From: RGIG4079 sp045637505
GTDB lineage: Bacteria > Bacteroidota > Bacteroidia > Bacteroidales > Muribaculaceae
Direction: 5' to 3'
Assembly (NCBI GenBank): GCA_045637505.1
Contig: JAZTZO010000041.1
Coordinates: 1 to 64,000 of the forward strand
DNA: 64,000 nt
Below are positions 33,237 through 42,579 of the stretch, one piece after another. Below the pieces are notes generated by a model that searched no databases, had not been told where the DNA came from, and saw nothing but the letters and a program-made list of their open reading frames with translations. Both the position numbers and the translations under genes were made by a program. The stretch's first letter is position 1. Every line of letters begins with the position of its first letter.

Positions 33237-36200
33237 ATGAAAAAAATATATTCTTTAATATTGCTCCTTTGTGTAGTATTGGGCGCATCGGCTGCATCAA
33301 AAACTAAATTATATGTAAACCCAGGTCACGGTGGTTATGGTGATAATGACCGTGAAACACCCATGCCTGCTGTTAATGGTGTGAAATTGCCTGTTGGTAG
33401 TAATGGTTACAATAAAGGTAACTGTTTCTGGGAATCATCAGGTAATACTTACCGTGCTCTTGGTGTTCAATATTTTTGGACTAAATACATTAATAGCAAC
33501 ATAAAGTTGTCGCGTTCTGAAAATAACGAGGCTGGCGACTTGTCTCTTGGCTCAATTTCAACAGCTGCAGGCTCATATGGCGGTTACTTCATGTCGCTTC
33601 ACACCAATGCCGGAAACGCAAGTGCCAACTATATGCTTGTAATGTATAGTGCAACATCAAAGTCAAATCCTTCAGGAGAACGTGTTGCTGGTTCAAAAGC
33701 GATGTCAACAGCTTCAGCAAAATGGCAAGATGCAGTTATTCTTACAAATGAAACATATACAACAGCTCGTGCTATGACCGACCGTAATTTCTATGGTGGT
33801 TCGGGTCTTGGTGTATTGAACACTAACTCTGCTCCTGGTTACTTGGCTGAATCTTGGTTCCACGATTATCGCCCCGAAGCATTCCGTATGTGTAGCAAAG
33901 AATATAACTACTTCCTTGCATGGCAAATTGTGCGTGCATATCTCGAAAGCCCTGGTGGTGTAGGTGGTACTGCAGTTATTCATCCTATCATCGTGGGTGA
34001 TATTCGTGACCTTTCTAAATCATGTGGTTACACAAGTTACACAACTCGTGGCCGTGACAAATATTTAGCTCTTAATGGTGTTAAAGTTACATTGACTAAT
34101 CTTGGTAGTGGTGGAACAAAATCATTTACTACCGACCAATTCAATAACGGTTTCTATGCATTCTATGATTTGAACTATGGAGCTACTTATCAAGTAACTG
34201 TAGAAAAAGATGGTTATAAAACTCAATCTAAAACAGTGACTGTAGGTACTACCGATACTCAACACCTTCTTAGCTTTGATATGGTAGAAGGTACTAACTC
34301 GGGAATCTCTGTGTCACCTGCTTCACTCGACTTTGGTGAAGTGACAGCAGAAACTTCTACTTCAAAAACTCTCTCTGTTACAGGTGCTGATTTGTCATCG
34401 GCAATCTCTGTTTCTTCAAGCAATACTACTGATTTTGCAATCAGCACTACTTCATTGGCTAAAACTGGTGGTTCTATCACAGTTACTTATAAACCTACTG
34501 CAGCAGGTAACCACTCTACAACTATTACTTTGACAAGTGGTACTCACAAGAAAACTGTCGTAGTAAGTGGCTCGGCTAAAAACCCTCCATTGACATTCAC
34601 TGAAGGTTGGAATTTCTCTGAATCTACAGGTAAGAAAGCTGCTTGGATGACCGATTATGCTTCATTCCGTAACATGACATTTGGCGCTGGTAAACTTTAT
34701 GTAGTTAACAACTCAAGCGAAATCTTGATTTTGAAAGCTCAAACAGGTGAAAAACTTGGTTCTCTCAATATGAGCGGTGTTGAAGGTGGTACATTGAAAG
34801 TTATCGATGTAAAATATATCGATGGCAAAATCGCTGCTTGTAACCTTGCAACTACAGCTGCTGGTGAGCAAGTACTCAAGGTTTATGTGTGGGAAAATGA
34901 TAACGCTGCTGCTCGCGTGCTTCTTGAAACAACTAACATCGGTGGCACTGAACGCCTTGGTGACACATTTAACTACTCTGGCGACTTAACAAATGGTACA
35001 TTGTTCTTTGCTGAAGGAAAAGCAAGCGCCGACACTCGTGTTGTTACATACAAAGTAACTAATGGTGTGGCATCAACTACTCCTACTGTAACTTTGGTTA
35101 CTGAAGATGGCTCAACTGGTGTTCAATTTGGTCTTTCTCCTCGTGTAATCCCTGAAGCTGATGGTAAATTCTGGTGTGTAGGTCAAAACTACTATCCAAC
35201 ATTATTTGATGCTAAAGCCGAATTGATGGCAACAGTTAATGCTGAAGCTCTCAAAAATGAAGTTGCTGGTAATACATTCCGTGCATTCTCGTTTAAAGGT
35301 ACAAGCTATGCTTTGGCAACAACATATGAACCTAATTCAACTGCCGCAGAACGCCTTCGCAAAGGTCGTGTAGTACTTCTTGATGGTACTGCTGGTTGGG
35401 CTGAAGCTTCTAATATTGGTGAATATCCTTCAGCTGGTCTTGGTTCAACTCGTAACACTTCTATGTCATCGGGCGTTGAAGTAGCTGTAAACGGTAACTC
35501 TGGTGTAGAAATGTGGGTACTCGTTCATAATCAAGGTATCGCATATTACAAAAATGGTACTGTTCCTACTTATAGCTATGCTGCTCCAACTGATCCTGTT
35601 ATTTATGCTTCAGCATCGGCTCTTAACCTTTCGGGTTATGTAGGTGGCGAAAGTGGTAGTGGCATTGTTACCGTTTCAGGTGCAAACCTTACTGAAAACA
35701 TCAAAGTATCTATTTCAGGTTCTCCGGCATTTACTGCCAACACTACTTCTGTTTCAAAAGATGGTGAAACACATGTAGTTGTTACTTACGCACCAACAAG
35801 TGTAGGTTCTCACACTGCAACAATGACACTTTCTTCGGCTGGTGCTCCTTCAGTGAAAGTAACTCTCAATGGTACAGGTAAAGCTAACCTCAATGACTAT
35901 GTTCAAGCAATGAAAGAGGGCTGGAACTATGGTGGTAACACAACTCAACCTTCTTGGTTGAATATTACATCGTCGGGTACAACTCGCTTCATCGCTGAAA
36001 ACGAAGGTAAACTTTATGTGCTCAACTGTAGCCCATGGGGAACTCCCGAAATTAATATCATTGACGCTTACACTGGTAATGATACTGGTAGCGATGTAAA
36101 TATTGATGGTGTTTCAGGTGGTCTTACTCCTATCTCAAGCATGCGTTTCGTTAATGGTACTCTTGTAGCTGCTAACGCCGTTAATGCTAATCACACATTT

Positions 36201-37118
36201 ACTGTATATGCTTGGAAAAATGGTGTTTCTTCAGCTCCTGTGAAGATTCTTGAAGATGCTACTCATGGCGGTCTTATTATGGGATCTAACATTTCTATCA
36301 GTGGCAACTTGACAAATGGTTATATTTGGGCTACAGACGACGGTGTTAAGAATGTGTTACGCTACACTATTTCTAATGGTACAGTAAGCGCTACTCCAAC
36401 AGTAATTACATTGACTAAAGATGGTTCTGCTATGGCTCTCGCTGGTTCTCGTGGTGCTGGTGAAGTTATTCCTAACGAAGATGGCACATTCTGGGTTGAT
36501 GGTCAAGACTATTATCCTATCTTGTTCAGCGCAACAGGTGCATATAAATCAGAAATGAACGCTGGTGCTCTTAACAACAACGCTCGTGGTACAGCATTGA
36601 AATTCTTTAACTATGGTGATAAGAAATATGCTGCAGGCGTATCATATCTCGAAGGTCTTAAGAATGGTTTGTTCACATTGTGCAATGTTACAAATGGAGT
36701 CGATATCACTACTGGTTTCAACTGCAAATATCCTGCTAATGGTTTAGGTGGTGATACAAACGCTCAAAACATTTCATCAATCTGTCAATCTATCTCTGAC
36801 GATGGCTATCGTTTGAACATCTGGGTATGTTGTGCACTCCAAGGTGTTGCATACTATTACTACGATGGTCGCGTGACTTCAGGTGTTGAAAATGTTGCAG
36901 TAAATGGCAACTCTAAAATGACAGTTGAATGCAACGGCTCTACATTGAAGGTTAAAGGTGTTGAAGCTGAAAATGTAACTCTTCACTCTGTAAGTGGTGC
37001 ATTGGCAGCGAAAGCAAAATCTAATGTAGTTAATGTAGAAGGTCTTAATGGTATTTACATTGTAACTGCAACTGATGCTGCTGGTGTAGCTTACACTGCT
37101 AAAGTGGTTATCCGCTAA
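33237..37118 (+). CDS. Giant exported N-acetylmuramoyl-L-alanine amidase with propeller modules and T9SS tail
   Basis: The 1293-residue protein starts with a signal peptide (1-20). An Amidase_3-like zinc domain (24-240) keeps His31 (GHGG), Glu66, His122 (SLHTNA) and Glu205 (AESWF), so it should cleave peptidoglycan stem peptides. A carboxypeptidase-regulatory-like module (about 247-345), two Ig-like modules (about 355-445 and 790-880) and two propeller-like regions follow. The end (LHSVSG, LNGIYIVTATD, KVVIR) fits a T9SS type A sorting domain. Surface export would put the active site outside, away from the cell's own wall. Codon use is strongly biased (GGT, CGT, AAC), suggesting high expression. 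Confidence 0.85.
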   Translation: MKKIYSLILLLCVVLGASAASKTKLYVNPGHGGYGDNDRETPMPAVNGVKLPVGSNGYNKGNCFWESSGNTYRALGVQYFWTKYINSNIKLSRSENNEAGDLSLGSISTAAGSYGGYFMSLHTNAGNASANYMLVMYSATSKSNPSGERVAGSKAMSTASAKWQDAVILTNETYTTARAMTDRNFYGGSGLGVLNTNSAPGYLAESWFHDYRPEAFRMCSKEYNYFLAWQIVRAYLESPGGVGGTAVIHPIIVGDIRDLSKSCGYTSYTTRGRDKYLALNGVKVTLTNLGSGGTKSFTTDQFNNGFYAFYDLNYGATYQVTVEKDGYKTQSKTVTVGTTDTQHLLSFDMVEGTNSGISVSPASLDFGEVTAETSTSKTLSVTGADLSSAISVSSSNTTDFAISTTSLAKTGGSITVTYKPTAAGNHSTTITLTSGTHKKTVVVSGSAKNPPLTFTEGWNFSESTGKKAAWMTDYASFRNMTFGAGKLYVVNNSSEILILKAQTGEKLGSLNMSGVEGGTLKVIDVKYIDGKIAACNLATTAAGEQVLKVYVWENDNAAARVLLETTNIGGTERLGDTFNYSGDLTNGTLFFAEGKASADTRVVTYKVTNGVASTTPTVTLVTEDGSTGVQFGLSPRVIPEADGKFWCVGQNYYPTLFDAKAELMATVNAEALKNEVAGNTFRAFSFKGTSYALATTYEPNSTAAERLRKGRVVLLDGTAGWAEASNIGEYPSAGLGSTRNTSMSSGVEVAVNGNSGVEMWVLVHNQGIAYYKNGTVPTYSYAAPTDPVIYASASALNLSGYVGGESGSGIVTVSGANLTENIKVSISGSPAFTANTTSVSKDGETHVVVTYAPTSVGSHTATMTLSSAGAPSVKVTLNGTGKANLNDYVQAMKEGWNYGGNTTQPSWLNITSSGTTRFIAENEGKLYVLNCSPWGTPEINIIDAYTGNDTGSDVNIDGVSGGLTPISSMRFVNGTLVAANAVNANHTFTVYAWKNGVSSAPVKILEDATHGGLIMGSNISISGNLTNGYIWATDDGVKNVLRYTISNGTVSATPTVITLTKDGSAMALAGSRGAGEVIPNEDGTFWVDGQDYYPILFSATGAYKSEMNAGALNNNARGTALKFFNYGDKKYAAGVSYLEGLKNGLFTLCNVTNGVDITTGFNCKYPANGLGGDTNAQNISSICQSISDDGYRLNIWVCCALQGVAYYYYDGRVTSGVENVAVNGNSKMTVECNGSTLKVKGVEAENVTLHSVSGALAAKAKSNVVNVEGLNGIYIVTATDAAGVAYTAKVVIR

Positions 37119-37150
37119 AAAAGTTAGGGAATAAATCCCATTAAAATAGA

Positions 37151-37187
37151 AAATCCCCTATGTCGTGCGACATAGGGGATTTTTTTG
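37151..37187. terminator. Strong terminator after the amidase gene
   Basis: Positions 37151-37165 pair exactly with 37168-37182, followed by T residues to 37186. A-rich sequence on the left means it can also serve the convergent gene ending at 37204. Confidence 0.9.
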
Positions 37188-37203
37188 TATAAAGCAATAA
37201 ATG

Positions 37204-37530
37204 TTAGTAGAAATAGTTGCGAAACTGTGGCGCAAATATCGCAAAGATAATGGCAAATAAACCTATGTTGAGCGACACAATCCACACAAGGTCGTTGAGC
37301 GTGAATGTGCCAGTAGTAACTACATTATATATTATATAACCCTCAATTGTGATTATTGCTAATATTGCGATTAAATATGCTACTATTTCAATTATTGATA
37401 CCAAACTGCGATGCTTTTCGGGTAGTCGGTTCAAGGTCTTTTTGACAAACCATTCATTGTGTGGGGCTTGAGGAAGATTCTTGTCGAGCAACTCACGCAT
37501 CTTTATGTCATCTATGTTGTTTTGTTTCAT
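37204..37530 (-). CDS. Small membrane protein after an ECF sigma factor (possible anti-sigma)
   Basis: The 108-residue protein has a soluble N-terminus of about 42 residues (LLDKNLPQAPHNEWFVKKTLNRLPEK) and two membrane helices at about 45-68 and 80-103. The family is not recognised and no zinc motif is present. It starts 12 bases after the sigma gene, and the soluble part could contact the sigma factor. Confidence 0.6.
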   Translation of the reverse strand: MKQNNIDDIKMRELLDKNLPQAPHNEWFVKKTLNRLPEKHRSLVSIIEIVAYLIAILAIITIEGYIIYNVVTTGTFTLNDLVWIVSLNIGLFAIIFAIFAPQFRNYFY

Positions 37531-37542
37531 TGGTGGTAAAAA

Positions 37543-38076
37543 TTATATTGATTCATCATTTTCAAGAAATTGTCGCATTCGTGATTTGGCACGATGAAGA
37601 TATGATTTGACCGAGCCATCGGGCATGCCGGTTATTTCTACAATTTTTTTGATGGGCATATCTTCAAGATAAAATAGCATAATAACAGTGCGTTCGGCCT
37701 CGGGTAATTTTGCCAAACATTGTTCAATGGTCAGTCGCGCATCGGTTACCGTTGAGGGACTGATAGAGTCGGCGTCGGGAGGAATTTCATCGGTAGTGAT
37801 GTGTTGACTTCGTCGATGCGAAAGGAACTCATTATAAGCAATGCGGTATAGCCATGTTTTGAATCGGCTTATGCCCTGAAATGAGCGTATGGCAAGATAT
37901 GCTTTCAAAAAAGTGTCTTGAGCCAAATCGTCGGTCAACGCTTCATCGCCCGTGAGATTGAAAAGAAACCTCCGTAGCCCTTGCTCATAGGCAATGACCA
38001 ATTGCCCAAATGCATTGCGGTCGTCGCCAGCAATACATCGGGCTATCAGTTTCAGTTCATCAAGTCGAGAGAGCAT
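37543..38076 (-). CDS. ECF-family RNA polymerase sigma factor
   Basis: Region 2 (DDLAQDTFLKAYLAIRSFQGISRFKTWLYRIAYNEFLSHRR) and region 4 (AERTVIMLFYLEDMPIKKIVEITGMPDGSVKSYLHRAKSRMRQFL) are complete in 177 residues. It lies between a lipoprotein-like membrane protein (25 bases upstream) and a small two-helix protein (12 bases downstream), a three-gene envelope-sensing style unit. The target regulon is unknown. Confidence 0.93.
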   Translation of the reverse strand: MLSRLDELKLIARCIAGDDRNAFGQLVIAYEQGLRRFLFNLTGDEALTDDLAQDTFLKAYLAIRSFQGISRFKTWLYRIAYNEFLSHRRSQHITTDEIPPDADSISPSTVTDARLTIEQCLAKLPEAERTVIMLFYLEDMPIKKIVEITGMPDGSVKSYLHRAKSRMRQFLENDESI

Positions 38077-38101
38077 CGGTAGATTGCTTTATGATTTGAG
38101 A

Positions 38102-38737
38102 TTATTCAGCATCCTCTTTTTTACGGTCTTCAACAAAGTAGGTGATTAGTTTAGCCACACCTATAAGTAGTGGAATAAAGCCAATGGCGAAAACTGTATC
38201 TTTTGCCCCCGAAACAATTAAACAAAATGCTATAATTCCAACACCCCAAGCCAACCACACGAGAGCCGATTGTAAACGACTTTTGCTTTGCTTCGGTGCA
38301 TTAAAGAAATCTTTGGGTAGGGGGTAGTTACATTCAATAGCTTTTTCGATGAGTTTATTATGCTCGCGTTGGCGAATAGTGATGCCTCGAATAATGAAGA
38401 ACACTATGAGTACTGCGCATGCAAAGGGTGAAGTGATAGCAATAAAGATAATCAATACTACACCAAAATTTTCTCCATCGTTATGCCCTTGAATGATTGT
38501 AATTTCGGTCTTTTTATCGTTTTTGGGCGTATTTACTTTTATGGTCGAATCGGTTGTGGCCGAATCAATCGTGATTGAAGTAGTAGTGTCATCATTATTT
38601 TCAATCATAGCCAATTTTTCGCTAATTTGTCGATTAAGTTCATCAATCTCCTCTTGAGTAATCGCCTTGCGTTGGCAACTTGTGAAAGAAATACTTGCTA
38701 TTAAAGCAGCAACTAAAAAGTAAACTAAGCGTCTCAT
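38102..38737 (-). CDS. Membrane lipoprotein-like protein in the ECF sigma unit (DUF6249-like)
   Basis: The 211-residue protein has a signal with a lipobox-like end (SFTSC, Cys21). A charged coiled segment (25-50) and a Thr/Asp-rich stretch follow, then membrane helices at about 92-117, 162-178 and 183-200. It resembles DUF6249 proteins that accompany ECF sigma genes in Bacteroidales; that assignment is from memory. It is first in the unit and probably membrane-embedded. Confidence 0.6.
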   Translation of the reverse strand: MRRLVYFLVAALIASISFTSCQRKAITQEEIDELNRQISEKLAMIENNDDTTTSITIDSATTDSTIKVNTPKNDKKTEITIIQGHNDGENFGVVLIIFIAITSPFACAVLIVFFIIRGITIRQREHNKLIEKAIECNYPLPKDFFNAPKQSKSRLQSALVWLAWGVGIIAFCLIVSGAKDTVFAIGFIPLLIGVAKLITYFVEDRKKEDAE

Positions 38738-38759
38738 ATCTTTTATTATTTTAATGTTT

Positions 38760-38767
38760 CAAATATA
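38760..38767 (-). promoter_or_regulatory. Promoter -7 element for the second ECF unit
   Basis: On the minus strand this reads TATATTTG, 22 bases before the start codon at 38737. The nearest -33-like TTG is about 24 bases away. Confidence 0.4.
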
Positions 38768-38898
38768 GTTATAATTAAGAAAATATTAATGCAATGATTT
38801 ATAAATTCGCATTTTATTCATTAGATGCATCAACACCCACAAAGGTTGCATTAAGTGATAAAAATATAGATATATTTATGCTTTTAAAAAAAAATATA

Positions 38899-38906
38899 TA
38901 TCTTTG
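38899..38906 (+). promoter_or_regulatory. Promoter -7 element for the SusE/F-like gene
   Basis: TATCTTTG lies 34 bases before the ATG in a very A/T-rich leader. No exact -33 is seen. Confidence 0.5.
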
Positions 38907-38940
38907 TGAATATTGTAAATAACAAAAAATAAAAAAAACT

Positions 38941-40344
38941 ATGAGAAAGATTTATTTTTTAGGTGTTGTAATGTCGTTGCTTATTGGATTCAGTGTATCG
39001 GCAGATGAGTATTATATTGTAGGAGATATGACCGGTTATAATGCGCCTAAAGATATGTCAGAAATAGAAAGGGAGAAATATGCTTTGACTGATGAAGATG
39101 GTGATAGTGTATATTCATTGACAATTGATATTCCTCAAAATAAATTTAACTTTGTGTTATTTAAGGGACTCACAGATTGGAATTCACAAGATATCTATAG
39201 GGCAGAAGAAACGTTTGAATTAATAGATAAGGCCGAAATTCAGTTAACAAAGAATATGTCACAAAATATTAGTTGTTCAAATTGGATAGGAGGCGAGGTT
39301 CAACTTGATTTTGATGCAAAAACTGAACGATTAAAAATATATAATAAGAGTATTGAATCTGAAGATATATTATATTTAGTTGGAGCACCGACGGGATATG
39401 TTGAACCAACGATAAAGAATGAAGACTCATTTGAGAATGCGAAGTTTATAGATGCCGATGGAGATGGAATATTTAAAGGTTCATTTTCAATACCAATTGA
39501 TGGTTTTGAATTTTGTTTTGCAAAAGGGCTTAATGGGGACTCAACCGATTATATAGTGCCGGATAATGCAGAAGTTGTCAAATTTGATTTTGATGGAAAG
39601 TATTTTGGTACAACAGATATTGCTAATACTCCTCGATATTGGATTAATAATGAATTGGAAATAGCATGTAGAGTCACTTTTATATATGATTCAACTGCAA
39701 ATACAATATCATTCAGTAGTGACACATTAAATAAATCAAAATATTTATATCTCATAGGCACTCTATCGGGATGGTCTGCACCAACTCTTGATTCTGAAGA
39801 AACTTTAAAGAAATGGCGTCTTGTAAATAGTGAAGAAAATGAATATCTATATAAGGGGGATTTTGAAATTGATAACAGTCAGCAACTAATATTTATGTTT
39901 TATGGTGAATTAACTGGTTGGGATGGCGGTTCCTATGGATGTGAAGTAATTGATGCCCCATATGAATATGAAGTAGATGAGAATGGAATATATAGAGGAA
40001 CTATTGTAAAAGGAAAAGGAAAGTGGGCATTTTCACAATGGCCTTCATCGAAGTTATATGTAGAAGTTGACTTATTAAATATGTTGGTTAAATTTTCAAG
40101 TAGTGCAGCATCGGTGAATAAGCCATATGAAGATGAAACAAAAATATTTCTAGATTCAACTAAGAAATTATACATTCAAGCCCCCAGAGATAAAATTGAA
40201 TATGAAATATATGATATAAGAGGGCAACTAATGATATCAGGAAAAGAAAAAGTCGCGAATATCAGACATTTATTGCCAAGTATTTACTTTATAAAAGTAT
40301 TTGATGAAAAAAATTATTATATATCAAAATTTATAGTGAGATAG
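38941..40344 (+). CDS. Exported SusE/SusF-like glucan-binding protein with T9SS tail
   Basis: After a signal peptide (ends VSA, residue 20) the 467-residue protein has three similar domains of about 120 residues. They begin YYIVGDMTGYN, LYLVGAPTGYV and LYLIGTLSGWS, each with DxDGDxxY/F-type turns and a later FxFxxxKGL-like strand. This resembles the starch-binding repeats of SusE and SusF. The end (YEIYDIRGQ, LLPSIYFIKVF, SKFIVR) fits a T9SS type A sorting domain. SusE and SusF are normally lipoproteins, so T9SS export would be a different route to the surface. The coding sequence is notably AT-rich. Confidence 0.7.
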   Translation: MRKIYFLGVVMSLLIGFSVSADEYYIVGDMTGYNAPKDMSEIEREKYALTDEDGDSVYSLTIDIPQNKFNFVLFKGLTDWNSQDIYRAEETFELIDKAEIQLTKNMSQNISCSNWIGGEVQLDFDAKTERLKIYNKSIESEDILYLVGAPTGYVEPTIKNEDSFENAKFIDADGDGIFKGSFSIPIDGFEFCFAKGLNGDSTDYIVPDNAEVVKFDFDGKYFGTTDIANTPRYWINNELEIACRVTFIYDSTANTISFSSDTLNKSKYLYLIGTLSGWSAPTLDSEETLKKWRLVNSEENEYLYKGDFEIDNSQQLIFMFYGELTGWDGGSYGCEVIDAPYEYEVDENGIYRGTIVKGKGKWAFSQWPSSKLYVEVDLLNMLVKFSSSAASVNKPYEDETKIFLDSTKKLYIQAPRDKIEYEIYDIRGQLMISGKEKVANIRHLLPSIYFIKVFDEKNYYISKFIVR

Positions 40345-40388
40345 CACGATTTCATGTAAAAAAAATAAGATAATATTGCAAAAAAAAT

Positions 40389-40414
40389 AACGGCACCTCG
40401 ATTGAGGTGCCGTT
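40389..40414 (-). terminator. Terminator of mutA-mutB
   Basis: AACGGCACCTC (40389-40399) pairs exactly with GAGGTGCCGTT (40404-40414). On the minus strand TATTTTTTT follows. Confidence 0.92.
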
Positions 40415-40440
40415 GATGTTATGGAATGTCCGTGTGGGGA

Positions 40441-42573
40441 TTATTCTTCCATGAGGATTTCAAGCATCTTGATTGCTGAAACAGGGATGCGAGTACCAGG
40501 GCCGAAGATTGCGGCTACACCGGCTTGATAGAGGAAGTCATAGTCTTGTGCTGGGATTACACCACCGGCAACAACGATAATGTCTTCGCGACCGAGTTTC
40601 TTCAATTCGTCGATTACTTGAGGCACGAGGGTCTTGTGACCTGCAGCCAATGATGATACACCGAGGATGTGTACATCGTTTTCTACGGCTTGACGAGCAG
40701 CTTCGGCTGGAGTTTGGAACAATGGTCCCATATCCACATCAAAACCACAGTCGGCATAACCTGTAGCAACAACTTTAGCACCACGGTCGTGACCATCTTG
40801 TCCCATCTTCGCAATCATGATGCGAGGTTGGCGACCTTCTTTCTTTGCAAACTCTTCACACAATTGTTGTGCTTTAACAAAGTCGGCATCTTGTTTTGTT
40901 TCGCTTGAATACACGCCTGAAATAGTTCTAATTACTGCTTTGTAACGACCTACGACAGCTTCGCAGGCATCTGAAATTTCACCAAGAGTAGCACGGAGAC
41001 CAGCAGCCTTAACAGCGAGGTCGAGGAGGTTACCTTCTTTTGTGCGAACACATTCGGTAATTGCTTCGAGCGCTTTCTTAACTGCTTCTTCATCGCGACC
41101 AGCTTTAACCACATCGAGACGAGCGATTTGGTCTTTACGCACTTCGGTGTTGTCGATTTCAAGAATATCGATAGGATCTTCGTGGTCGAGACGATATTTG
41201 TTGATACCAACGATTGTTTGACGACCAGAGTCGATGCGAGCTTGAGTGCGAGCTGAAGCTTCTTCGATGCGGAGTTTTGGAAGACCGCTTTCGATAGCTT
41301 TAGCCATACCACCAAGTTTTTCGATTTCTTGGATGTGAGCCCAAGCGCGTTGAGCGATTTCGTTAGTAAGTGATTCTACATAGTAAGAACCTGCCCATGG
41401 GTCGATTTCCTTAGTGATGTAGGTTTCTTCTTGAATGTAGATTTGAGTGTTACGAGCGATACGAGCCGAGAAGTCGGTAGGAAGTGCGATAGCTTCGTCG
41501 AGCGCATTGGTGTGAAGTGATTGAGTGTGACCAAGAGCAGCACCCATAGCTTCGATACATGTACGGCCCACATTGTTGAATGGGTCTTGCTCAGTGAGTG
41601 ACCATCCTGAAGTTTGTGAGTGAGTACGCAATGCGAGTGATTTTGGGTTTTTAGGATTGAATTGTTTTACAATCTTAGCCCAAAGCATACGAGCAGCACG
41701 CATCTTAGCAACTTCCATGAAGAAGTTCATACCGATTGCCCAGAAGAATGACAAACGAGGAGCAAATGCGTCGATGTCCATACCTGCGTTTACACCAGCA
41801 CGAAGGTATTCAAGACCGTCGGCAAGAGTGTAAGCCAACTCAATGTCGCAAGTTGCACCTGCTTCTTGCATGTGGTAACCTGAGATTGAGATTGAGTTGA
41901 ATTTAGGCATATTTTGAGAAGTGTACTCAAAGATGTCGGCGATAATGCGCATTGAGAATTCGGGTGGGTAGATATATGTGTTACGCACCATGAACTCTTT
42001 CAAAATGTCGTTTTGGATAGTACCAGCCATTTCTTCGAGCTTAGCACCTTGTTCAAGACCAGCGTTGATGTAGAATGCGAGTACAGGAAGTACAGCACCA
42101 TTCATGGTCATTGACACTGACATTTTGTTCAATGGGATACCATCGAAAAGCACTTTCATATCGTCAAGAGAGCAGATAGATACACCTGCTTTACCCACAT
42201 CGCCCACTACACGCTCGTGGTCGGCATCGTAGCCGCGGTGTGTAGCAAGGTCAAATGCCACTGAAAGACCTTTTTGACCCGAAGCGAGGTTGCGACGATA
42301 GAATGCATTAGATTCAGCAGCAGTAGAGAAACCAGCGTATTGGCGAATAGTCCAAGGACGCATAGCATACATGCCACTATATGGGCCACGAAGGAATGGA
42401 GGAATACCTGCTACATAGTTGAGGTGTTCAAGACCTTCGAGGTCATCTTTAGTATAAATAGGTTTTACAGGAATCAACTCAGGGGTGAGCCATTCTTCAC
42501 CTTGTGCGATGGGGGCTTGTGCGCCACCAAAAGCATCAGCTGTTATATTGATATTTTTAAAATCAGGTCTCAT
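40441..42573 (-). CDS. mutB: Methylmalonyl-CoA mutase, large subunit
   Basis: MutB isomerises succinyl-CoA and methylmalonyl-CoA with adenosylcobalamin, a step in propionate formation from succinate. The barrel (1-560) has the family patterns PFLRGPYSGMYAMRPWTIRQYAGF and SGYHMQEAGA. The B12 domain has DGHDRGAKV, with the lower-ligand His, near residue 590. The 710-residue length is normal. mutA ends six bases upstream. No cobalamin riboswitch is visible. Confidence 0.97.
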   Translation of the reverse strand: MRPDFKNINITADAFGGAQAPIAQGEEWLTPELIPVKPIYTKDDLEGLEHLNYVAGIPPFLRGPYSGMYAMRPWTIRQYAGFSTAAESNAFYRRNLASGQKGLSVAFDLATHRGYDADHERVVGDVGKAGVSICSLDDMKVLFDGIPLNKMSVSMTMNGAVLPVLAFYINAGLEQGAKLEEMAGTIQNDILKEFMVRNTYIYPPEFSMRIIADIFEYTSQNMPKFNSISISGYHMQEAGATCDIELAYTLADGLEYLRAGVNAGMDIDAFAPRLSFFWAIGMNFFMEVAKMRAARMLWAKIVKQFNPKNPKSLALRTHSQTSGWSLTEQDPFNNVGRTCIEAMGAALGHTQSLHTNALDEAIALPTDFSARIARNTQIYIQEETYITKEIDPWAGSYYVESLTNEIAQRAWAHIQEIEKLGGMAKAIESGLPKLRIEEASARTQARIDSGRQTIVGINKYRLDHEDPIDILEIDNTEVRKDQIARLDVVKAGRDEEAVKKALEAITECVRTKEGNLLDLAVKAAGLRATLGEISDACEAVVGRYKAVIRTISGVYSSETKQDADFVKAQQLCEEFAKKEGRQPRIMIAKMGQDGHDRGAKVVATGYADCGFDVDMGPLFQTPAEAARQAVENDVHILGVSSLAAGHKTLVPQVIDELKKLGREDIIVVAGGVIPAQDYDFLYQAGVAAIFGPGTRIPVSAIKMLEILMEE

Positions 42574-42579
42574 AATCGA

